A stretch of DNA of 64,000 nt from an uncultured Flavobacteriaceae bacterium. Lineage in GTDB: Bacteria; Bacteroidota; Bacteroidia; Flavobacteriales; Flavobacteriaceae. Positions 45,715 through 53,760 of the stretch are shown piece by piece. Position 1 is the stretch's first letter, and each line of letters starts with the position of its first letter. The translations under genes and the position numbers were made by a program. The DNA lies in NCBI GenBank assembly GCA_947502635.1, contig CANNAN010000005.1, positions 186,001 to 250,000 on the forward strand. Direction: 5' to 3'. The notes beneath the pieces were generated by a model. That model was not told the DNA's origin. It ran no database searches and saw only the letters and a program-made list of their open reading frames with translations.

Positions 45715-47034
45715 ATGAAAAATCTCACTAAAATAATATGGTTGCTAACAGTAGTTTCTGCAAGTGTTAGCGCTCAACAAGAAAGAGGTATAATAGGCGC
45801 TGATAATTGGCTGAATACCTGGACGGAATTTAGACCCAATACTGTAGATTACGGAGAGAGTACTCACGTATTGACTGGTAATATAACAGAGGATACAACA
45901 CTTTATAAAGAAAAAACTTATTTATTGTTGGGAAATGTTTTCGTTACAAATAATGCCATTCTTAGTATAGAACCTGGAACAGTGATTATGGGGGATTCTG
46001 AATCGAAAGCAACGCTTACTATTACAGTAGGAGCAGCTATAATAGCAGAAGGGACTTTAACCGATCCTATTGTTTTTACTTCAAATAAAACCACCAAAAA
46101 AGCAGGAGATTGGGGAGGTATAATAATACTTGGAGATGGGCATACGAACAAATTGGAGAAAAGTTCTGGAACTTCTTTTTATGCAGAAATTGAACCCGCA
46201 CACTATAAATACACAAATTTTGGAGGAGAAGGCTTAAAAGATCACTCTGGATTTATATCATACGTAAGAGTAGAATATGCAGGAGGAAAAACGAAAAGAT
46301 CTCATGTTTCCAATGCTTTCTTATTAGGAGGTGTAGGGGCGAAAACTATAATAAATAATGTCATGGTAAGCTATTCTGCGGGTAATTCCTTTAACGTTAT
46401 CGGAGGAGAAGTTAACTTAGATAAAATGATTTCATACAAATCTAATGGAAGTGATTATAATTTTAGCTACGGAGCAGTATGTAATATAAATAATTCATTA
46501 GCTGTTCGATCGCCTTATATATCATCTGATGAATCTAGATGTATTAACGCAATCTCTTACAATAATGTTAAAGAGGTCGATTTTACTAAAGAAGAAACAG
46601 TAGTAATAGCAAAAAACATGACACTTTTAACAGATGCTAAAAACTTAGATTATGGAATTGAAGTAGGTCTGATAAAGGAATGCATATACATAGGTGAAAA
46701 TACAAACTTTAAAATTGACAGAAGTGTGATGTCTGGTTTTAGTAAAGCAGTAATACTTGATGAAAATATGAAAATTAATGATACCAGTTTGGGTAGGATA
46801 CAATTTGAAAATACATATTTTAACAATTGTAAAGGAACTGTTTTTTTAAACTTTAACGAGAACAATAAAGATTTAGAAAGTTGGTACAAAAACCCTTCTT
46901 TTTTTAATATCTATTCCAGAACCAATCCTTCTGAATTGTTCATTGATTTAGAGAATAGTAAAAGACCAGATTATAGATTGCTTAAAAACAAAATGATAGC
47001 CATGAGTAATGGTTCAAAAATAACTAATAATTAA
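45715..47034 (+). CDS. Secreted right-handed beta-helix-like surface protein
   Basis: The 439-aa product has a signal peptide (VVSASVSAQQ) and regular short beta-strand turns: TYLLLGNVFVTNNAILSIEP, GTVIMGDSESKATLTITVGA, DPIVFTSNKTTKKAGDWGGI. This pattern (VLTGNI, then PGTVI, then GDWGGIIILG) is common in Bacteroidetes cell-surface proteins with a pectate-lyase-like helix. I see no catalytic motif and no C-terminal type IX sorting domain (the tail is NKMIAMSNGSKITNN), so export beyond the periplasm is uncertain. It is likely co-transcribed with the preceding hypothetical gene. Confidence 0.75.
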   Translation: MKNLTKIIWLLTVVSASVSAQQERGIIGADNWLNTWTEFRPNTVDYGESTHVLTGNITEDTTLYKEKTYLLLGNVFVTNNAILSIEPGTVIMGDSESKATLTITVGAAIIAEGTLTDPIVFTSNKTTKKAGDWGGIIILGDGHTNKLEKSSGTSFYAEIEPAHYKYTNFGGEGLKDHSGFISYVRVEYAGGKTKRSHVSNAFLLGGVGAKTIINNVMVSYSAGNSFNVIGGEVNLDKMISYKSNGSDYNFSYGAVCNINNSLAVRSPYISSDESRCINAISYNNVKEVDFTKEETVVIAKNMTLLTDAKNLDYGIEVGLIKECIYIGENTNFKIDRSVMSGFSKAVILDENMKINDTSLGRIQFENTYFNNCKGTVFLNFNENNKDLESWYKNPSFFNIYSRTNPSELFIDLENSKRPDYRLLKNKMIAMSNGSKITNN

Positions 47035-47084
47035 TCGTTGAAATTCTTGTGTGAATTTTGCGATTAATATTAGTTCAATAGTGT

Positions 47085-47615
47085 TTAGTTATTCAACTTA
47101 GAGAACACATCCCAAACCACAACACCACAACTCACAGAAATATTTAATGAGTGTTTGGTCCCAAACTGTGGAATTTCAATAACAGTATCGCTAGCACTAA
47201 CCACATTTTGATCCACTCCTTTTACTTCGTTACCAAAAACCAGAGCGTAAGTCGTGTCGGCTTCAGGCTTAAAATTGTTTAGTATGGTCGCGTTTTCGGC
47301 TTGTTCAATAGCACATACTTTTATCTTTTCGGCTTGAAGAGTCTTAACTAAATCCATAGTGTTCTCTATATATTCCCAGTCTACCGTATCGGTACTGCCC
47401 AAGGCTGTTTTATGAATGTCTTTATGAGGCGGTTTAGCTGTGATGCCGCAGAGGTAAATCTTTTTAATTAGAAAAGCATCACTCGTTCTAAATACAGAAC
47501 CAATATTATTAAGGCTTCTAATGTTATCTAAAACAATAATGATTGGTGTTTTTTTTACCAATTTAAAATCGTCAACACTCAATCGGTCTAATTCGCTATT
47601 TTTTAGTTTACGCAT
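47085..47615 (-). CDS. TrmH/SpoU family RNA 2'-O-methyltransferase
   Basis: The 176-aa SPOUT methyltransferase has motif 1 VLDNIRSLNNIGSVFRTSDA, motif 2 LVFGNEVKGVDQNVV and motif 3 EIPQFGTKHSLNISVSCGV, which together form the knotted AdoMet site. It methylates a ribose in tRNA or rRNA; the target is not known. I start it at ATG 47615 (MRKLKNSELDRLSVDDFK), the conserved beginning in relatives as I recall; the frame is open 18 codons upstream. It is divergent from mutS. Confidence 0.92.
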   Translation of the reverse strand: MRKLKNSELDRLSVDDFKLVKKTPIIIVLDNIRSLNNIGSVFRTSDAFLIKKIYLCGITAKPPHKDIHKTALGSTDTVDWEYIENTMDLVKTLQAEKIKVCAIEQAENATILNNFKPEADTTYALVFGNEVKGVDQNVVSASDTVIEIPQFGTKHSLNISVSCGVVVWDVFSKLNN

Positions 47616-47932
47616 AGAAAATTGTTTTCTTTCTTTCTCTCTTTCCAGCCTTTCTCGACTATCGCTCAAGATAAACTTCGGCGGAAATCGTCTTGTTTCA
47701 CATTATTGTGAGGTGTTTTTTTTGTGATGTAGTCATCTGTTTAATAAAACTCAGAATTTTTTTTATAAGATTACCACAGTTGTTCCTCTTTTTTAATGAC
47801 ACAAATATTGTTGAAATCTTAAGCTAATTGTAGATAACTTCAAGTGTCTCAATTTTAAAAAAAATCAAAATAAATACTACATTAGCAATCTTACAATACT
47901 TGCAAAAATAACATTTAAAAACCACTTTACAA
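47616..47932. other. Intergenic region between SpoU methyltransferase and mutS
   Basis: A 317-base AT-rich region between divergent genes. It includes an 18-codon in-frame extension of the methyltransferase frame that I regard as untranslated leader. No RNA gene or strong hairpin is visible, and no full promoter consensus for either gene. Confidence 0.5.
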
Positions 47933-50545
47933 TTGGCTAAAAAATCAAAAAAAGAAACGCCTTTAATGAAACAGTATAATACTATTAAGGCTAAATATCC
48001 TGATGCCTTATTATTGTTTCGTGTTGGCGATTTTTACGAAACTTTTGGAGAAGATGCGGTTAAAACGGCAGGTATTTTAGGGATTATTTTAACCAAACGA
48101 GGTGCTGGTAGCGAAAGTGAAATCGAATTGGCTGGTTTTCCGCATCACTCATTAAATACGTATTTGCCTAAATTAGTGAAGGCAGGCGAGCGTGTGGCAA
48201 TCTGTGATCAATTGGAGGATCCTAAGCAAACCAAAACGATCGTAAAACGTGGTGTAACAGAGTTGGTAACACCTGGTGTGGCATTAAACGATGAGGTTTT
48301 AGTATCAAAATCTAATAACTTTTTGTGTTCGGTTTATTTTGATAAAAAATATATAGGTATTTCGTTTTTAGATATTTCTACAGGTGAGTTTTTAACTTCG
48401 CAAGGTAACGCAGAGTATATTGATAAGTTATTACAGAATTTCAATCCGAGTGAGGTCCTGGTTTCCAAACAAAAACGTACCACGTTTAATGAAACCTTTG
48501 GGAATGATTTTCATACATTTTATATGGAAGATTGGGTATACCAAACCGATTATGCCTATGAAACATTAACGAAGCATTTCGATACTAAAACTCTAAAAGG
48601 TTTTGGTATTGAGGATTTGTATGAAGGCATTATTGCATCAGGTTCTATTCTTCATTATTTATCAGAAACGCAACATAACAAACTGCAGCACATTACATCT
48701 ATTTCTAGAATTGCTGAGGATGCATATGTGTGGATGGATAAATTTACGATTAGGAATTTAGAACTTTATAATTCGACTAATCATAATGCTGTCACGCTTT
48801 TAAATGTGATTGATAAAACTATTTCGCCTATGGGTGGAAGGTTATTAAAGCGTTGGTTGGCATTGCCTTTAAAGAACGTTGATAAGATTAAACAACGTCA
48901 TGAAGTGGTGAGTTTTTTAACTCAGGAAACGACCATGCTTCAACAAATACAGAACCATATTAAGCATATTGGCGATTTAGAACGACTCATTTCTAAAATA
49001 GCGACAGGGAAGGTGAATCCGCGTGAAGTGATTCAGCTTAAAAACTCCTTAGAGGCTATCGTGCCTATAAAATCTTTAGCATCAAATTGTGAAAATGAAT
49101 CGCTTAAAACTATTGGAGACACACTCCAGAGTTGTGATGTGCTTCGCGAAAAAATTAAAGAAACGCTCAATGAGGATGCGCCTGTAAATATATTAAAAGG
49201 GAATAGTATTGCGCCTGGGTTTTCTTCAGAATTGGATGAGTTGAGAGGCTTATCAAAATCTGGAAAAGACTATTTAGACAGTATGTTGGAGCGCGAAAGT
49301 GAGCGTACAGGTATTACGTCTTTAAAAATAGCCTCAAACAACGTATTTGGCTATTATATTGAAGTACGTAACACTCATAAAGATAAGGTGCCTGAAGAAT
49401 GGATTAGAAAGCAGACTTTGGTAAGTGCCGAAAGATACATTACAGAAGAACTCAAAGAATATGAAGCTAAGATATTAGGGGCTGAAGATAGAATTCAAGC
49501 CATAGAACAACAGTTGTTTGCAGATTTGGTTAGCTGGATGAACTTATATATAAAAGTGGTACAGCAAAATGCCCATTTAATAGGACAATTAGATTGTTTA
49601 TGTGGATTTGCGCAATTAGCAAATAATAATAAATATGTGTACCCGACTATTGATGATTCTTTCGATTTAGAAATCAAGGATGGTCGACATCCTGTTATAG
49701 AAAAACAATTACCCATTGGTGAAGCATATATTGCCAATGATGTGTTTTTAGATAGAACGACCCAACAAATCATCATGATTACAGGTCCAAACATGTCTGG
49801 TAAATCGGCTATTTTGCGTCAAACAGCATTGATTGTACTATTAGCCCAAATAGGAAGTTTTGTGCCAGCAAAAGAAGCTCGTATAGGTTTAGTCGACAAA
49901 ATTTTTACAAGAGTTGGTGCCAGTGATAATATTTCGATGGGCGAATCGACCTTTATGGTAGAAATGAATGAAACAGCATCTATTCTAAATAATATATCAG
50001 ACAGAAGTTTGGTACTGCTTGATGAGATAGGTCGTGGTACTAGTACTTACGATGGTATTTCAATAGCTTGGGCTATTAGCGAGTATTTACATCAACACCC
50101 TGCAAAACCTAAAACGTTATTTGCAACACATTACCATGAGTTAAATGAAATGACCGAAACATTTGATGGTATTAAAAACTTTAACGTATCGGTTAAAGAG
50201 TTAAAAGACAATGTGCTTTTTTTAAGAAAACTGGTTGCAGGTGGAAGTGAGCATAGTTTTGGTATTCATGTTGCTAAAATGGCAGGCATGCCGCAACAAG
50301 TATTACGCCGTGCTAATAAGATTTTAAAGAAATTAGAGAAGTCTCATTCCAGTGAAGAGCTCACAGATAAGGTTAAATCGATAGACGATGAGATGCAACT
50401 CAGCTTTTTTAATTTAGACGACCCCTTATTAGAAAATATCAAGGATGAAATATTAGATACTGATATTGATACACTTACGCCTGTGGAAGCGCTTATGAAA
50501 CTCAATGAAATTAAGCGTATGCTGGTCAAGAAAAAGCGTGCGTAA
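47933..50545 (+). CDS. mutS: DNA mismatch repair protein MutS
   Basis: The 870-aa mismatch sensor has the mismatch-wedge motif [14 protein letters not shown] near the N-terminus (Phe-x-Glu), Walker [15 protein letters not shown] (about 617-630), the signature [14 protein letters not shown], Walker [17 protein letters not shown] and FATHYHEL. The start is TTG at 47933: the residues [20 protein letters not shown] match the usual flavobacterial MutS opening, and the next ATG would remove part of it. The gene is followed by tRNA-Gly and tRNA-Leu. Confidence 0.97.
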   Translation: MAKKSKKETPLMKQYNTIKAKYPDALLLFRVGDFYETFGEDAVKTAGILGIILTKRGAGSESEIELAGFPHHSLNTYLPKLVKAGERVAICDQLEDPKQTKTIVKRGVTELVTPGVALNDEVLVSKSNNFLCSVYFDKKYIGISFLDISTGEFLTSQGNAEYIDKLLQNFNPSEVLVSKQKRTTFNETFGNDFHTFYMEDWVYQTDYAYETLTKHFDTKTLKGFGIEDLYEGIIASGSILHYLSETQHNKLQHITSISRIAEDAYVWMDKFTIRNLELYNSTNHNAVTLLNVIDKTISPMGGRLLKRWLALPLKNVDKIKQRHEVVSFLTQETTMLQQIQNHIKHIGDLERLISKIATGKVNPREVIQLKNSLEAIVPIKSLASNCENESLKTIGDTLQSCDVLREKIKETLNEDAPVNILKGNSIAPGFSSELDELRGLSKSGKDYLDSMLERESERTGITSLKIASNNVFGYYIEVRNTHKDKVPEEWIRKQTLVSAERYITEELKEYEAKILGAEDRIQAIEQQLFADLVSWMNLYIKVVQQNAHLIGQLDCLCGFAQLANNNKYVYPTIDDSFDLEIKDGRHPVIEKQLPIGEAYIANDVFLDRTTQQIIMITGPNMSGKSAILRQTALIVLLAQIGSFVPAKEARIGLVDKIFTRVGASDNISMGESTFMVEMNETASILNNISDRSLVLLDEIGRGTSTYDGISIAWAISEYLHQHPAKPKTLFATHYHELNEMTETFDGIKNFNVSVKELKDNVLFLRKLVAGGSEHSFGIHVAKMAGMPQQVLRRANKILKKLEKSHSSEELTDKVKSIDDEMQLSFFNLDDPLLENIKDEILDTDIDTLTPVEALMKLNEIKRMLVKKKRA

Positions 50546-50574
50546 AATAAATTTTATTTATTTTAATAAAAGGC

Positions 50575-50604
50575 TTTGCTTTTAAAAGAAATATTTTAAA
50601 TTTG
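50575..50604 (+). promoter_or_regulatory. Promoter of the tRNA-Gly/tRNA-Leu unit
   Basis: TTTG (50575-50578), 18 bases, TAAATTTG (50597-50604) fits the Bacteroidetes consensus closely. The start would be near 50611, 33 bases before tRNA-Gly. Confidence 0.65.
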
Positions 50605-50643
50605 CATCCGCAATAGCGATATTGCTCGTTCATTAAAAAGACT

Positions 50644-50715
50644 GCGAAAGTAGCTCAGGGGTAGAGCATCACCTTGCCAAGGTGGGGGTCGCGGGTTCAA
50701 ATCCCGTCTTTCGCT
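50644..50715 (+). tRNA. tRNA-Gly (GCC)
   Basis: A 72-base cloverleaf with acceptor GCGAAAG pairing with CTTTCGC and discriminator T, a D-arm with AGCTCAGGGGTAGAGC, anticodon arm ACCTTGCCAAGGT (anticodon GCC) and T-arm GCGGGTTCAAATCCCGT. No CCA is encoded. Confidence 0.97.
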
Positions 50716-50767
50716 CTGATACTTTCATAAAATATACCAACGATGTGTGTTATACATATCGGATCAT

Positions 50768-50851
50768 GCTGAAGTGGTGGAATTGGTAGACACGTTGGAC
50801 TTAAAATCCAATGTCCATTAGGACGTACGGGTTCAAGTCCCGTCTTCAGTA
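50768..50851 (+). tRNA. tRNA-Leu (TAA)
   Basis: An 84-base class II tRNA with acceptor GCTGAAG and CTTCAGT (first pair G-T), discriminator A, D-arm with TGGTGGAATTGGTAGACACG, anticodon arm TTGGACTTAAAATCCAA (anticodon TAA), variable arm TGTCCATTAGGACG and T-arm ACGGGTTCAAGTCCCGT. Its 3' part (from 50801) and the following terminator are repeated at 52927-53018. Confidence 0.97.
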
Positions 50852-50892
50852 CTAAGCCTTTACAAGATTTCTTGTAGAGGCTTTTTTTGTTT
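50801..50892. repeat. 92-bp direct repeat, copy 1 (att-like, within tRNA-Leu)
   Basis: It covers the tRNA-Leu gene from the anticodon loop to its 3' end, plus the terminator. It matches 52927-53018 at 91 of 92 positions; the single difference is T at 50853 against A at 52979. The arrangement is that of a site-specific integration next to a tRNA gene. Confidence 0.9.
50854..50889 (+). terminator. Terminator of the tRNA unit
   Basis: AGCCTTTACAAG pairs with CTTGTAGAGGCT (one T-G pair) around ATTT, followed by seven T. A near-identical copy occurs at 52980-53015. Confidence 0.9.
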
Positions 50893-50934
50893 CCCAAATA
50901 TAATATTCTATATAAATTTTAAAAAAAAATAAAA

Positions 50935-50970
50935 ACCTTACTAAAAGTAAGGTAAAACCTTACTTTTAGT
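50935..50970. promoter_or_regulatory. Triple half-site inverted repeat upstream of the tail-fibre-like genes
   Basis: ACTAAAAGTAAGGT (50940-50953) and ACCTTACTTTTAGT (50957-50970) are exact 14-bp reverse complements around AAA. A third half-site ACCTTAC (50935-50941) can pair with GTAAGGT (50947-50953) in a competing hairpin. It lies 53 bases before ATG 51024. It could be an operator for a dimeric regulator, an RNA switch or a recombination site. Confidence 0.55.
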
Positions 50971-51023
50971 TCATAAGATATCATTAGTTTTAAGTCTTAT
51001 TTAAAACTATAATAAATATTCTT

Positions 51024-51782
51024 ATGAAGAAATTACTTTTATTACCTCTTTTTATTGGCAGTATAGCATTTGCACAAGTTACAGATACAGGAGTCAATGT
51101 TGGAATAGGTGAAACATCTCCAAATAGTCGATTGGTTGTAGGGAACAATTTTGGAGCAAATATTTCAGGTTCATCAGGTGGGAATGCTATGTTTGGCTCA
51201 AACATGGCAGTTGAACAAGGAGGAGTAAATCACAATAAATTGGTTACACCTTCGAGTCATAATGTTAATTATGGGTATTCGGGAATAAGGAGTAGTTGGG
51301 GACAATTATATTTCTATACTAATTCAGGAAATACAATTGCAGGGCAAGTAATCACTCCTGCGACAAGAATGTACATAAACAGAGAGGGGAATGTTGGCAT
51401 CGGTACCACAGATACCAAAGGCTTCAAATTAGGTGTTTTAGGAAAAATAGCAGCCGAAGAAGTAAAAATAGCCACACATGGGAATTGGGCAGATTTTGTT
51501 TTCAAAAGTAATTACAACTTACCAACACTAATAGAAGTTGAGCAATACATCAAAGAAAAAGGTCATTTAAAAGATATTCCCAGTGCCGATGCAGTGAAAA
51601 AAGATGGTTTCTTTTTAGGAGACATGGATTCTAAATTATTACAAAAAATTGAGGAGTTAACACTTTATACTATTGAACAAGGAAAAGAAATTGAAACTCT
51701 AAAAAAAGAAAATAAAAAATTAAAACATCTGTCTATCAGATTAACCGAAATTGAAAAATTACTAAGTAATATAAAACAATAA
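51024..51782 (+). CDS. Secreted tail-fibre-like protein with coiled-coil C-terminus (copy 1)
   Basis: The 252-aa product has a signal peptide (LLLPLFIGSIAFAQ), the repeated phrase TDTGVNVGIGETSPNSRLVV, a variable middle (about 45-120), then the module GNVGIGTTDTKGFKLGVLGK to FVFKSNYNLPTLIEVEQYIK and LLQKIEELTLYTIEQGKEIE, a coiled coil. Such proteins resemble phage tail-fibre or endosialidase-chaperone-like regions and are common secreted proteins in Bacteroidetes, thought to form trimeric fibres. It lies inside the tRNA-Leu repeat-bounded segment, 16 bp upstream of a second copy with a nearly identical 3' module. Confidence 0.8.
   Translation: MKKLLLLPLFIGSIAFAQVTDTGVNVGIGETSPNSRLVVGNNFGANISGSSGGNAMFGSNMAVEQGGVNHNKLVTPSSHNVNYGYSGIRSSWGQLYFYTNSGNTIAGQVITPATRMYINREGNVGIGTTDTKGFKLGVLGKIAAEEVKIATHGNWADFVFKSNYNLPTLIEVEQYIKEKGHLKDIPSADAVKKDGFFLGDMDSKLLQKIEELTLYTIEQGKEIETLKKENKKLKHLSIRLTEIEKLLSNIKQ
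51396..51694. repeat. About 299-bp coding repeat, copy 1 (3' module of tail-fibre-like gene)
   Basis: Nearly identical to 52473-52771 (offset 1077). I count three differences, all near the right end (around 51637, 51652 and 51657). It encodes the conserved module from TTDTKGFKLG to the start of the coiled coil. Confidence 0.9.
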
Positions 51783-51797
51783 ATAGCATAAACAATT

Positions 51798-52886
51798 ATG
51801 AAAAAACTACTTTTATTAAACTTTTTTATTGGCAGTTTAGCATTTGCACAAGTTACAGAAACAGGAGTTAATGTTGGGATTGGGACAACGACACCAGCGA
51901 GAAAATTAGAAGTAACTGAAAATAGTAGTGCTGATGCTGTGGGGTTAAGGTTAACTAATTCAGGTTGGGTTTCTCACATGTCTACCTCATTAGAATTTAA
52001 GACAGGATCCCAAAAGTCCGTGCCTACTTCAAAGATTTCGTCTATCATGAATGGGAGTGGTAATGCTGGTGATAGACTTGGTTTCTTTTTGCAAGAAAAT
52101 GGGACAAACCCTAACAACAATCCTTTAGTAGAAAAAGTATCAATATTACCAAATGGTAATTTAGGAATAGGAGTTATCAATCCTAGTAAAAAACTTCATG
52201 TGAATGGAGTAATTGGAGTTGGAATTATGAGCGGATCCAATTCAGAAGGTTTCAGAATTGACTATGTTGATGGTGGGGCAGGAACAACTACGTTTAAAAA
52301 TAACAGATGGGGAGGTAATATTTATTTTAAAAGAAATAGTTCATTAGGAGAAAGGACCCAGTTTCTTTTTGGAGGAACAAGTGAGCACTATATGAATATA
52401 TATGATAGTAATAATGAAGTGAAAGTAAGATTTATTTCTGGGGGTAATTCTTATATAAATGGAGGGAATTTGGGCATCGGTACCACAGATACCAAAGGCT
52501 TCAAATTAGGTGTTTTAGGAAAAATAGCAGCCGAAGAAGTAAAAATAGCCACACATGGGAATTGGGCAGATTTTGTTTTCAAAAGTAATTACAACTTACC
52601 AACACTAATAGAAGTTGAGCAATACATCAAAGAAAAAGGTCATTTAAAAGATATTCCCAGTGCCGATGCAGTGAAAAAAGATGGTTTCTTTTTAGGAGAC
52701 ATGGATTCTAAATTGTTACAAAAAATTGAAGAGCTAACACTTTATACTATTGAACAAGGAAAAGAAATTGAGTTTTTAGAAAAACAAGTTTCTGAAATAA
52801 AAGAACTTAAAGAAGAAAATCAACTTTTACGTAAAAAGTTTGATGTTCTTGAAGCTTTAATGTCTAAAATAATTAAAAAGCAATAA
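51798..52886 (+). CDS. Secreted tail-fibre-like protein with coiled-coil C-terminus (copy 2)
   Basis: The 362-aa product is a paralogue of the preceding gene with the same signal peptide type (LLLNFFIGSLAFAQ) and TETGVNVGIGTTTPARKLEV, a longer and unrelated middle (about 45-225, including SEGFRIDYVDGGAGTTTFKN and GGNIYFKRNSSLGERTQFLF) and an almost identical DNA-level 3' module, then a longer coiled coil ending DVLEALMSKIIKKQ. The middle reads like receptor-binding beta-structure between a shared export end and a shared trimerisation end. It ends 40 bp before the second copy of the tRNA-Leu 3' repeat. Confidence 0.8.
   Translation: MKKLLLLNFFIGSLAFAQVTETGVNVGIGTTTPARKLEVTENSSADAVGLRLTNSGWVSHMSTSLEFKTGSQKSVPTSKISSIMNGSGNAGDRLGFFLQENGTNPNNNPLVEKVSILPNGNLGIGVINPSKKLHVNGVIGVGIMSGSNSEGFRIDYVDGGAGTTTFKNNRWGGNIYFKRNSSLGERTQFLFGGTSEHYMNIYDSNNEVKVRFISGGNSYINGGNLGIGTTDTKGFKLGVLGKIAAEEVKIATHGNWADFVFKSNYNLPTLIEVEQYIKEKGHLKDIPSADAVKKDGFFLGDMDSKLLQKIEELTLYTIEQGKEIEFLEKQVSEIKELKEENQLLRKKFDVLEALMSKIIKKQ
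52473..52771. repeat. About 299-bp coding repeat, copy 2
   Basis: Partner of 51396-51694. The near-perfect identity, compared with the diverged 5' and middle parts of the two genes, indicates recent duplication or gene conversion limited to this module. Confidence 0.9.
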
Positions 52887-52926
52887 GTTAGGTTTCAGAA
52901 TAACTTTTAACAATAATGTTTTCGGT

Positions 52927-53018
52927 TTAAAATCCAATGTCCATTAGGACGTACGGGTTCAAGTCCCGTCTTCAGTACAAAGCCTTTACAAGATTTCTTG
53001 TAGAGGCTTTTTTTGTTT
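52927..53018 (+). repeat. 92-bp direct repeat, copy 2 (partial tRNA-Leu plus terminator)
   Basis: It begins at TTAAAATCC of the anticodon arm and lacks the acceptor 5' strand and D-arm, so it cannot make a tRNA. It includes the complete terminator (52980-53015). One mismatch to copy 1. It marks the right boundary of a 2126-bp segment. Confidence 0.9.
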
Positions 53019-53216
53019 AGGTAAAGTATAAGTACAATATTTTAATCTTCTTCTTCCTAAATTATATCAAATAAACACACTTTTTTCACCAATCAAAAAT
53101 GGTAAAAAATAAGAAATTGAACGCATCAGGATTTTTATAGTTCTACATTTATAGAAATTTAGTGTTTTATTTGTCGTAATTTTCTTTAAAATTGATGACC
53201 ATAACCTACATATTAT

Positions 53217-53379
53217 ATGAGCATACAAGCAAAACCGCTTACAGATGATGTAGAACTGAATATACTACGCTTTCATCTAGGATTTAATCAACAATCAGAT
53301 CCTATTTGTCAGGTATAAGCTTTTGGAGATGGCAATGGGAAATGATGAGAAACGAAATAACAGCCTATTATGGAGAATA
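53217..53379 (+). pseudogene. Possible frameshifted gene remnant
   Basis: The frame MSIQAKPLTDDVELNILRFH continues to LGFNQQSDP and stops at 53316-53318. In the next frame YLSGISFWRWQWEMMRNEIT to AYYGE continues the protein-like sequence and stops at TAA 53377-53379. The two could be joined by a shift near 53300. No family is recognised, and the fragment has no intact start context. Confidence 0.35.
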
Positions 53380-53495
53380 ATTTATTAAAACAAATAGCCT
53401 TTTTAATCATTGGTTTTTTATGCACTCTAGCAACAGCTCAAAAATATCATATTAATAACAACGATTCTAACTTGGTTTCTGAAACTCCATATTAA
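53370..53495 (+). pseudogene. Signal-peptide-bearing gene fragment (41 codons)
   Basis: ATG 53370 overlaps the end of the preceding remnant. The product MENNLLKQIAFLIIGFLCTL continues ATAQKYHINNND and stops soon after, at TAA 53493-53495. It has a good signal peptide but almost no mature part, which suggests the truncated 5' end of a former secreted-protein gene. Alternatively it is a very short secreted peptide. Confidence 0.35.
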
Positions 53496-53729
53496 GTTTA
53501 ATGAATTTAAATCAAAGATTGGAGGTTCTTTTAAACTTGATTTAAAAGTATTCAGAATTTCTGATTTCTTTTCCTTTTAATTCATTCAACATGTTATTAT
53601 AATGTCTTCTGACTTTATGACTAAACTTTTCCATTAATAACAAAAACGCAGTTAATTGTCTGTGTAAAAAACAGTTTTGTAGGTTTTTTATTTAAAAATA
53701 AAACGAATTTTAAGTCAAAAATAATTAAA

Positions 53730-53759
53730 TTGTAAAAAAATTAACTAATAATATTTTTG
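53730..53759 (+). promoter_or_regulatory. Promoter-like element abutting the barrel gene
   Basis: TTG (53730-53732), 19 bases, TATTTTTG (53752-53759). Spacing and -7 box fit the consensus, but the element ends one base before the TTG start at 53761, so transcription from it would begin inside or just before the coding region. Confidence 0.45.
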
Positions 53760-53760
53760 C

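Larger units (their letters stand above)
53019..53760. other. Degenerate intergenic region right of the tRNA-Leu repeat
   Basis: This stretch of 742 bases has only broken coding traces: a frame pair at 53217-53379 and a 41-codon frame with a signal peptide at 53370-53495 (both listed). The rest (53496-53729) is AT-rich; a short minus-strand frame there (MEKFSHKVRRHYNNM) is about 30 codons and unconvincing. A promoter candidate ends at 53759. Confidence 0.55.

Noticed and set aside
45715-47034. Type IX secretion cargo
   Set aside because: The C-terminus has no recognisable type A or type B sorting domain; it ends abruptly after the beta-helix-like region.
50697-50897. A 66-codon minus-strand frame across tRNA-Leu
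   Set aside because: It lies across the end of tRNA-Gly and the whole tRNA-Leu plus terminator; such spurious tRNA-antisense frames (with the phrase GLEPVRPNGH) are a known annotation artefact.
51024-52886. Prophage tail region
   Set aside because: The two genes have bacterial signal peptides and no capsid, terminase, tail or lysis genes accompany them, so they are treated as secreted fibre-like proteins.
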